A stretch of DNA of 50,044 bases from Brevibacillus sp. (GTDB taxonomy: Bacteria; Bacillota; Bacilli; Brevibacillales; Brevibacillaceae), in contig JARDZO010000033.1 of assembly GCA_029240815.1 (NCBI GenBank), forward strand, positions 1-50,044, in the 5' to 3' direction. This document shows, one piece after another, positions 25,477-32,938 of this stretch. Under the pieces are notes generated by a model, which saw nothing but the letters and a program-made list of their open reading frames with translations, was not told where the DNA came from and did not search any database. Position 1 is the first letter of the stretch. Every line of letters begins with the position of its first letter. Both the position numbers and the translations under genes were made by a program.

Positions 25477-27138
25477 ATGAATAGAGATTCGACTTTGTCA
25501 TCTCTCCAGCGAGCCACTTTTCTGGAGCAGCTGGCCTCAGACCGTCTTGACCTCCTCATCATCGGTGGAGGTGTGACTGGAGCCGGAATAGCGCTCGATG
25601 CTGCTTCCCGTGGACTTACGGTTGGGCTGATTGAAAAACAGGATTTCGCTGCAGGCACGAGCAGTCGTTCGACCAAGCTGGTGCACGGCGGGTTACGTTA
25701 TTTGAAGCAAGGTGACGTCAAGCTTGTTCGTGAGGTAGGCAGAGAGCGAACAATCCTGTATCGCAATGCTCCGCATATCGTCGTACCGGAGAAAATGATC
25801 CTGCCCATTGTCGAGAAAGGTACGTACGGGAAGATGGCTACATCGATTGGACTCTACGTTTATGATCTCTTGGCCGGAGTAAAACGAAAGGAACGGCGCA
25901 CGATGCTCTCCAAGAAGCAAACCTCCGAATCAGAACCGCTTTTACGCACCGATATTCTCAAAGGGAGCGGATTGTACTACGAATATCGGACGGACGATGC
26001 CCGTCTGACCATTGAAGTCATAAAAACTGCTCGTACATTCGGAGCTTGCTGCGTAAATTATACAGAAGCGACGGATTTCCTATATCAGAATGGAAAAATA
26101 ACCGGCGTCAAAGGAAAGGACTTGATCACAGGCAAGGAGCATCTCATATTGGCCAAAAAGATAGTCAACGCGGCAGGTCCGTGGGTAGATCGTCTCCGTG
26201 AGAAAGATCAATCGCTGTTTGGCAAACGTCTCCATCTCACCAAAGGGGTTCATCTCGTAGTTCCCTACTCCCGATTGCCTCTTAAGCAAGCTGTTTACTT
26301 TGACGTGGCAGACAAAAGAATGATCTTTGCCATTCCACGGAATAAGTCGACTTATATTGGTACGACAGACACGAACTATCAAGGGGAACTGGAAAGGCCG
26401 CGAGTAACACAACAGGATGTCACGTACTTGCTTCAGGCAACGAATGACATGTTCCCAAGCGTAAAGCTGTCGGAGCAAGACATCACATCTAGCTGGGCAG
26501 GGCTTCGTCCATTAATCCATGAAGACGGCAAATCTCCCTCTGAGCTGTCGCGCAAAGATGAGGTTTTTCACTCATCAAGCGGGCTTATTACGATTGCAGG
26601 CGGAAAATTGACAGGCTTCCGGAAGATGGCGGAGCGGGTCGTAGACATCGTGACAAAGGAACTGACTAAGGAAGAGGGCCGTTCATTCAAGACATGCCAT
26701 ACGCATCAAATTGTTTTAACTGGCGGTGCGTTTCCCTCAGCAGCTGCGATTTCCGATTTTATCGGTGTACAGGCAAAACGTGGACGTTCTTTTGGAATTC
26801 CGGAAGAATCGATAGCCGAACTCGCAGGAAAATATGGAAGCAATACGGACAAAATAGTAAAGTCAGCCTTAGGCTTGCTGAAGCAAAGAAATACAGCAGC
26901 GGACGCATTGGTGCTTGCCGAGCTACAGTACGGAATCCGGGAAGAAATGGTCATGACTCTGCGAGACTTTCTGATCAGGCGCTCAGGAAAGCTGTTCTTT
27001 GATCGTGAATCCATCGGACGCATCTATGTGAAAATAGCGGATGAAATGGCGCGGACTCTAACCTGGTCCGCTATCGAAAAAGAGCGGGAAATCAAAGCTT
27101 TTGAAGAGGAATACCAACAGGTAAAATCATTTCACTAG
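25477..27138 (+). CDS. glpD: Aerobic glycerol-3-phosphate dehydrogenase (FAD)
   Basis: A 553-residue membrane-associated flavoenzyme that oxidises glycerol-3-phosphate to dihydroxyacetone phosphate and feeds electrons to the quinone pool. The FAD Rossmann motif is LLIIGGGVTGAGIALDAASRGLTVGLIE, followed by FAAGTSSRSTKLVHGGLRYL. Later blocks are YYEYRTDDARLTIEVI, VNAAGPWVDRLR, GTTDTNYQGE and SSWAGLRPL, and the C-terminal DAO_C domain is complete. ATG 25477 is preferred over ATG 25465, which sits within the ribosome binding region AAAGGATGAG. It is controlled by the GlpP leader directly upstream. Confidence 0.95.
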   Translation: MNRDSTLSSLQRATFLEQLASDRLDLLIIGGGVTGAGIALDAASRGLTVGLIEKQDFAAGTSSRSTKLVHGGLRYLKQGDVKLVREVGRERTILYRNAPHIVVPEKMILPIVEKGTYGKMATSIGLYVYDLLAGVKRKERRTMLSKKQTSESEPLLRTDILKGSGLYYEYRTDDARLTIEVIKTARTFGACCVNYTEATDFLYQNGKITGVKGKDLITGKEHLILAKKIVNAAGPWVDRLREKDQSLFGKRLHLTKGVHLVVPYSRLPLKQAVYFDVADKRMIFAIPRNKSTYIGTTDTNYQGELERPRVTQQDVTYLLQATNDMFPSVKLSEQDITSSWAGLRPLIHEDGKSPSELSRKDEVFHSSSGLITIAGGKLTGFRKMAERVVDIVTKELTKEEGRSFKTCHTHQIVLTGGAFPSAAAISDFIGVQAKRGRSFGIPEESIAELAGKYGSNTDKIVKSALGLLKQRNTAADALVLAELQYGIREEMVMTLRDFLIRRSGKLFFDRESIGRIYVKIADEMARTLTWSAIEKEREIKAFEEEYQQVKSFH

Positions 27139-27151
27139 GAGTGAGCTTTCG

Positions 27152-27739
27152 TTGGCAAAACAAATCGATCAACGCATTCTGCCGGCCGTCCGCAACTTGA
27201 AAGAATTTGACGAACTAATGGAAACGCGCTATGAGCGCATTATTTTGTTGCATTCCCATATCGCTCAAGTAAAGTCACTGGGAAACCGTGCGAGAGCATT
27301 TGGTAAGAAGCTCTTAATGCATGCAGATCTCATCGATGGATTAAAGTCAGATGAATACGCGATCGATTATTTGGCCCAAGAAGCCAAGCCAGAAGGAATC
27401 ATTACCACCAGAAACAGTGTCATATTAGCCGCGAAGAAAAAAGGATTGGTATGTATTCAACGACTCTTTTTAATTGACACCAGGGCTTTAGAGAGCAGCT
27501 TGGCCCAATTGGAGCGGACCAATCCTGATTACGTCGAGGTGCTGCCAGGCGTCGTTCCTCACCTGATCGAGGAAATCACGATACGAACGCAAATCCCTGT
27601 AATTGCCGGCGGTTTTATACGTACGGTGCAAGATGTAGATCGTGCTATAGAAGCGGGGGCGCGTTCCGTTACGACTTCTCGTAAAGATTTGTGGTCTATG
27701 AATAAGAAGGAAAGGTATGTAAATCATGCAAACACTTGA
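27152..27739 (+). CDS. glpP: Glycerol uptake operon antiterminator
   Basis: A 195-residue regulatory RNA-binding protein that, with glycerol-3-phosphate, prevents termination in the glpF and glpD leaders. Family hallmarks are ILPAVRNLKEFDEL, IILLHSHIAQVKSLGNRARAFGKKLLMHADLIDGL, PEGIITTRNSVILAAKKKGL and DYVEVLPGVVPHLIEEI. GFIRTVQDVDRAIEAGARSVTTS resembles a TIM-barrel phosphate site and closes the domain. The start is TTG behind AGGAGTGAG. Unlike the B. subtilis order (glpP first), here it lies downstream of glpD. It overlaps the next gene by 14 bases. Confidence 0.92.
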   Translation: MAKQIDQRILPAVRNLKEFDELMETRYERIILLHSHIAQVKSLGNRARAFGKKLLMHADLIDGLKSDEYAIDYLAQEAKPEGIITTRNSVILAAKKKGLVCIQRLFLIDTRALESSLAQLERTNPDYVEVLPGVVPHLIEEITIRTQIPVIAGGFIRTVQDVDRAIEAGARSVTTSRKDLWSMNKKERYVNHANT

Positions 27740-28274
27740 ACAAAGAGGTATTTATCTAATTACCGGAATCATGGCTTCAGGAAAGTCGACAATAGCGCAG
27801 CTGCTTGCGGAAAAATTCGAAAAAGGCGTTCATTTACGAGGAGATGTATTCAGGAGAATGATCGTAAGCGGGAGGGAGGAAATGCTGCCAGACACGACGG
27901 AAGAAGCAATCAGACAGTTGCGTTTACGTTATAAACTGGCCGCATCCGCTGCAGATACATACTTCGAGGCCGGATTCAATGTCGTGCTGCAAGATGTTAT
28001 GCTCGGATCTATGCTACAGGAAACAGTAGACCTCATCCGAAATCGTCCGTTACATGTCATCGTGCTATCTCCATCTCAAGAGGCGGTGGAAAAGAGGGAA
28101 GCAGATCGCGCGAAAAAAGGGTACGGTTTATGGAGCGTCTCTGATCTAGACAGTCAATTGCGTGAGAAAACACCAAAGATGGGCATGTGGATCGATACAA
28201 CTAGTCTATCGGCGGAGGAAACGGTAGAGCAGATATGGGTGAAAGCACGGGGAGAAGCGAGGGTGAAAGATTAA
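27726..28274 (+). CDS. P-loop kinase-like ATPase
   Basis: A 182-residue P-loop protein of the small-molecule kinase type. Walker A is GIMASGKST at 14-22. LRGDVFRRMI follows as a probable substrate loop. VVLQDVMLGSML is a Walker B-like strand and EKREADRAKKGYG an arginine-rich lid. It resembles AAA_33/chloramphenicol-phosphotransferase-like kinases; the substrate is not evident. The 14-base overlap with glpP implies co-translation, but no role in glycerol metabolism is established. Confidence 0.7.
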   Translation: MQTLEQRGIYLITGIMASGKSTIAQLLAEKFEKGVHLRGDVFRRMIVSGREEMLPDTTEEAIRQLRLRYKLAASAADTYFEAGFNVVLQDVMLGSMLQETVDLIRNRPLHVIVLSPSQEAVEKREADRAKKGYGLWSVSDLDSQLREKTPKMGMWIDTTSLSAEETVEQIWVKARGEARVKD

Positions 28275-28326
28275 TCTAGGCAAGTGAGTCGGGGCAAGTA
28301 ATGAACAACCCCATACACGACGAAGC

Positions 28327-28353
28327 AGAGTGCCGCCCTTTGGCACTCTTTTC
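28327..28353. terminator. Bidirectional terminator between the P-loop kinase and a convergent small gene
   Basis: AGAGTGCC and GGCACTCT pair around GCCCTTT. A T tract follows on the plus strand and an A-rich flank serves the minus-strand gene at 28357. Confidence 0.75.
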
Positions 28354-28356
28354 GTT

Positions 28357-28470
28357 TTATTTTTTCTTTTTACCCTCGAGGTAGTGGGCCAAGTTATTCA
28401 ATGTATCTTCGTAGGATCGTTTCTTTTGAGTAGTAGTGGTGTTATTTGGTTTGGATTTCACTTTTGTCAT
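28357..28470 (-). CDS. 37-residue Lys/Thr-rich small protein
   Basis: A short minus-strand gene beginning MTKVKSKPNNTTTTQKK and ending HYLEGKKKK. The ATG sits 7 bases after a GGAGG, and a terminator lies 4 bases past the stop, so transcription and translation signals are both in place. The middle (SYEDTLNNLAHYLEG) could form an amphipathic helix. I do not know the family; tiny basic proteins of this sort are common in sporulating Bacillales. Confidence 0.55.
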   Translation of the reverse strand: MTKVKSKPNNTTTTQKKRSYEDTLNNLAHYLEGKKKK

Positions 28471-29005
<535 letters not shown>

Positions 29006-29068
29006 CTTGGTTCCGATGATCGACATTATCAGGAATCATATTGGTAAAAGTTCCTGATAATGACCAAG
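29006..29068. repeat. Nested inverted repeat upstream of the tyrosine recombinase
   Basis: A perfect 12-bp inverted repeat, CATTATCAGGAA (29024-29035) and TTCCTGATAATG (29051-29062), lies inside an outer CTTGG/CCAAG pair (29006-29010, 29064-29068). Part of the same unit, CCTGATAAT, recurs near 29137-29145, just before the recombinase start. Two short direct copies of GACCAAG flank the whole. Such geometry fits recombinase core and arm sites. Confidence 0.5.
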
Positions 29069-29169
29069 TACGTCCGGATAAGTTTCGGACCCGTTCCAAT
29101 AAGCTTCATGGACGGTCTATAAATGTCGGTTGCGTCCTGATAATCGATTTTTCAGGAGGACGATCCAGT

Positions 29170-30083
29170 TTGCAGGTCAGACAAGCGATTGATGAATTTT
29201 TGAGTTACATGCAGGTTGAGCGGAATGTTTCCGTCAATACGATACGCAGTTACGTGTACGATTTACAGGTTTTTGAGGGATTCTTACAGAAAGTTCACGG
29301 AACAACTACGCTGCAGCACGTGTATAACTCAACGATTCGGCGATTCGTTCAAGACCAGGTCATTGAGCATCAGACACGGCCAAGAACGCTGCAAAGGCGT
29401 ATTTCATGCTTGAAGTCGTTCTGTCGGTTTTGTGCAAAGGAACATTGGATCACCAATGAGTTTATGGTGGGTATCCAAGCGCCGAAAACAGACAAAAAGC
29501 TGCCAGTTTATATGAAGTTAATAGAGCTGCAACAGCTATTTCGGTTTCTGGAATCTGATCAGCGAAAGTTCTCACTGCGTAATCACGTGATGTTCAAGTT
29601 GCTGGCGACTACCGGCATGCGTCGGCAAGAGTTAGTGGATTTGACATGGGAACAATTGGATTTAGAGTGGAATACCGTCCGAATCTACGGGAAAGGGAAC
29701 AAAGAGCGCGTCCTCCCTCTTCATCCGATGGTGTTGCCATTAATCCAGAAGTATCGTGATCAGTCGGAACCTTTTCGGTTGCACCCAAAAGAACCGGTCT
29801 TCACAAATTATCTTGGAGAATCATTAGATCCGCGGGGATTGCATCGGATTTTTAAAGAACCCTTGCTCATGCAGGTTTATCTCCACATCGGTTTACCCTG
29901 CATCATCTAAGGCATACATTTGCGACCCTGTTGTTACGGTCCCAAGATACAACTTCCAAAGTGGATATCCGTACGTTGCAGGAACTTCTTGGCCATGAAA
30001 GCTTAGCGACTACGTCTATCTACACACATGTGGACCTTGAGCAGAAGAAACAAGCGATTGAATCTTTGCGGTTTGACGTATAA
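29170..30083 (+). pseudogene. Tyrosine recombinase (XerC/XerD-like integrase), frameshifted
   Basis: The start is TTG behind AGGAGGAC. The N-terminal SAM-like domain reads LSYMQVERNVSVNTIRSYVYDL. The catalytic domain has the first Arg (LLATTGMRRQELVDLTW) and Lys (IYGKGNKERVLPLHP) in frame. The remaining catalytic residues, HHLRH, LGHESL and the nucleophile in IYTHV, lie in a different frame that ends at TAA 30081-30083. One base is missing around 29857-29862, so the first frame stops early at 29908-29910. All five catalytic residues would be present if the base were restored. A sequencing error is the alternative. Confidence 0.8.
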
Positions 30084-30090
30084 AGGAATG

Positions 30091-30135
30091 AACCTCCTCT
30101 CGATAAGTGGTATCTCGATAGAGAGGAGGTTTTTC
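30091..30135 (+). terminator. Intrinsic terminator after the recombinase pseudogene
   Basis: AACCTCCTCTC pairs perfectly with GAGAGGAGGTT over a long loop, followed by five T. Confidence 0.8.
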
Positions 30136-30211
30136 ATTTTTGCTTTCAGTTCATGAAATAGCAATTTTATGAACTGATATTTAATTGAATTGAATTTAAT
30201 GTTTTGATATA

Positions 30212-31639
30212 TCATTTTTGTTCTTCATTATGTGGTTTGTTGTTCATCCAGTCAGGCCCTGCTTCTTTCACGCAAAACTCTGTCCCTAAAAACTGCAGGC
30301 AGTGAAAAAAACGGCTCGCTTCCCGATGGGTCTTTTTCGCGTACAGCTCCAAAACTTTTTGGTTCCGACCTGTCGTCGTGATGGAGAGTTTGAGCGCTTT
30401 GCACGTTTCTTTGCAGTCCCTGACGATCGGCACATCGAGGTCATTTCGGGCCACCTGTCCGATTCCATCCCCCATCATCAGCTCGCGAAGCGTCTCCATC
30501 GGCTGCGCGGTTGCGATCGAACGCTCCCCTTTGGTAAAAGCGGATAGGACGGAATCCATCAGCTCGTACGCGCCGCCCTCGGACTTTTCACGCATCACGG
30601 ACAGTCCGCTGATGAGACTGTAGGCTTCGATGGCATCTCCTGTGGAGACAGACTCTCCCTTATCCCGCAATCGCCTCATCAGCTGCGACAAATAATGGAG
30701 GGCGCTTTTGGCAAAAGGATAGGGCTCTTTCTTCTCCAGCCCCTTCCAAACGGTTTCATAGTAGTGAACATACGGCATGCCACTTGCGTACCCATTGAGC
30801 TGGTCCGCTTCCTGATACGTGTACACCATCGGATAAATTTTTTCATCCTTCACTTTTGGCATCGAATAACGTGCCTGGCGATTCTCAAGGAGTCCGTATG
30901 TATGAAAACCTCCGGTGACGACGAGAATTTTTTGGTGCTTCTCTTTGGCTTTTGCAATTCTTTGACGCATATGCGCCTCGCGGATCAGGTCCCCCTCCGC
31001 CTCAAGCGTTTCGTCCTCGTAGCATTTGCGGGACAATTAGCAGTAAGCGAATACTTCCTTCACGAATTCGTCTGTCTCTTTTCGCATGCCCTGGATTTCA
31101 AAAACCTTTTCCCACAGTTCATCGAAATTGCGACACTGCATCGCCTGACACAAGCGCTGTATAAACAAGGATCCTGCCAGCATCCGCTCGTCGTGATAGG
31201 ACAGCTTTTGGTTCTCTTTTTTCAGATCGCGGCCATCTTCCATGCTCTCCAGCCGAACGCCGTAGCCAAGGTCGATGAATTCGGCGGGAATCTGCCTGCG
31301 CTTCGCTTCGACCAGTGCCACATATTCCGGAGAGTAGGCGAGAAACGGAAAATAACAGACGTATTTTTGCTCCCCTGTCGCATAAGCGTAGTAAATGCTT
31401 ACGGGAGGTTTCGTTTTCTCGTCCGTCAAGATCGGGATGATATGATTGCTGTTATCAGGCCCCTCTATTAAAATGATCTGGGGCTGATAGCGCTCGATCG
31501 TCTTTTTCAAGTGGAAGGAGCAAGCAGGACTATGGTGTCTGATCGGGAAATAAACAACCTGCTTGCCAAGGTCATAAACCTCTTCTACGACCAGCCTGTT
31601 TATTTGATCCATTTCTTCTCGTTGAAATAAGCTCCCCAT
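30212..31639 (-). pseudogene. DUF5682-family protein, split by an in-frame stop and truncated
   Basis: The minus-strand frame reads a DUF5682 N-terminus (VVYFPIRHHSPACSFHLKK, ILIEGPDNSNHIIPIL). A TAA at 31037-31039 follows FVKEVFAYC. The same frame continues directly with LSRKCYEDETLEAEGDLIRE, AHMRQRIAKA and LVVTGGFHTYGL, so one nonsense codon splits the gene. It ends at 30212 after FGxxGPDW-like sequence (GTEFCVKEAGPDWM). That is about 475 codons, whereas intact members are typically well over 650. The C-terminal part is therefore lost as well. It overlaps the upstream MoxR ATPase gene by 40 bases, its usual partner. Confidence 0.72.
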
Positions 31640-32700
31640 AGCCCCTCTTCCTTTGCCCGTTCTTTGACCACTTTGGTAAAGTAGGTTTTCAGGATGCTTG
31701 CGTCCTTTTGGTTCTCCTTCACGACGGCCCCTTGCATGTTCTGGACCAGGCGCTCAAGCGTGATTGGCTTGCCCTCATAGTAATGGGATGTCATAGCGCT
31801 CTGCACATAGACCGAAACAGCCTCGGCCGTACTCATGACCGATTGCGGCGTGTCGATTTTGTATCCTTCTTTCGTTTCACCCGTTCGCAGCTCCATGAAA
31901 GTCGTCGCCAAAATCTCGACGATTTCCCTGTCGATTTCAATGTCGACGCCGCTTTGCTGCAAAATCATCTTGGCTTGCGCCTCGATGATTTGCGCCTCCA
32001 TTTTCACGTGATTGATCGGTGGGATCGTCTCGAAATTAAAGCGGCGTTTCAACGCGCTGCTCATTTCATTGACCCCTTTGTCCCTCAGGTTGGCTGTCGC
32101 GATGATATTGAATCCCGGCTTGGCGAACAGGATGCCGTCCTCAAGCTCAGGAATGTTCATGACCTTGTCGCTCAAGATGCTGATCAACACATCCTGCACC
32201 TCAAATGGGCAGCGTGTGATCTCTTCAAACCGGGTGATGATCCCCTTGCTCATGCCGTTGTACAAGGGCGATGGCACCAAAGCTTGCAGCGACGGACCTT
32301 TGTCTAAGAGCATCGCGTAGTTCCACGAATATTTGATCATATCCTCGGTCGTTCCGGCCGTGCCTTGAATCGTATTCGTGCTTGTACCGGAAATGGCGGC
32401 GGAGAGCAGCTCGCTCAGCATGGTCTTTGCCGTTCCTGGTTCGCCTACCAGCATGAGCCCGCGATTTCCTGCCAGGGAAACAATGGCTCTTTCGATCAGG
32501 ACATCATCGCCATAAAACTTTTTCGTGATTTCCACTTCCTCTCCCTCATATGGGAGAGGCTTATCGGCGCCAAGGATAAAATCGCGAACCGCTCTAGGCG
32601 ACATCAGCCAGTTTGGCGGTTTGGCTCCCTTATCGTTGGATCGCAACGCAGCCAGCTGCGCAGCATATAAGACTTCCATCGGCGGCTTCATCGTTTCCAT
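31600..32700 (-). CDS. MoxR-family AAA+ ATPase (partner of DUF5682 proteins)
   Basis: A 366-residue AAA+ ATPase. Walker A is VGEPGTAKTML, and the segment SWNYAMLLDKGPS follows. Walker B-like FEEITRCPFEVQDVLISILSDKVMNIPEL and sensor IIATANLRDKGVNEMSSALKRRFNFE are clear. The C-terminal lid runs to the end. The arrangement with an overlapping DUF5682 gene is known from multi-gene MoxR/DUF5682/VWA/SWIM clusters of unclear function. Here the VWA and SWIM partners are absent and DUF5682 is broken, so this ATPase may be an orphan. ATG 32700 is preferred; GTG 32712 is in frame but lies in the ribosome binding region. Confidence 0.8.
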   Translation of the reverse strand: METMKPPMEVLYAAQLAALRSNDKGAKPPNWLMSPRAVRDFILGADKPLPYEGEEVEITKKFYGDDVLIERAIVSLAGNRGLMLVGEPGTAKTMLSELLSAAISGTSTNTIQGTAGTTEDMIKYSWNYAMLLDKGPSLQALVPSPLYNGMSKGIITRFEEITRCPFEVQDVLISILSDKVMNIPELEDGILFAKPGFNIIATANLRDKGVNEMSSALKRRFNFETIPPINHVKMEAQIIEAQAKMILQQSGVDIEIDREIVEILATTFMELRTGETKEGYKIDTPQSVMSTAEAVSVYVQSAMTSHYYEGKPITLERLVQNMQGAVVKENQKDASILKTYFTKVVKERAKEEGLWGAYFNEKKWIK

Positions 32701-32837
32701 CCAAATTCCCACTCCGTTTCCGATTTTCTACAAAAAATCAGTCATCTCAAAAATAATAAGCAAAGCACATTTGGAAAATGAAGGGTATTTGTACCCAATA
32801 TTAGGAAAGATATGTGAAAACATGAGGAGAGAGTCCT

Positions 32838-32853
32838 ACTTGCAATTGCAAGT
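32838..32853. repeat. Perfect 16-bp palindrome
   Basis: ACTTGCAATTGCAAGT lies in the 240-base gap between the MoxR ATPase start and the Gly-rich gene end, about 140 bases upstream of the ATPase. It could be an operator; no binding protein can be named. Confidence 0.35.
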
Positions 32854-32879
32854 GTGGTATGCGAACGCACAACGGAAAC

Positions 32880-32914
32880 AAAAAATCCCTTCCCCGCTTT
32901 GAGGAAGAGATTCT
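32880..32914 (-). terminator. Terminator after the Gly-rich protein gene
   Basis: On the minus strand AATC.CTTCC and GGAAG.GATT pair around TCAAAGCGG, followed by a T run. Confidence 0.65.
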
Positions 32915-32938
32915 AAGCAGCACAATCCCGTTTGAACA

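Noticed and set aside
29850..29870. Programmed -1 frameshifting in the tyrosine recombinase
   Set aside because: The zero-frame codons TTT AAA GAA do not form a canonical slippery heptamer, and a -1 slip at AAA would read TAA. A lost base (or sequencing error) explains the data better.
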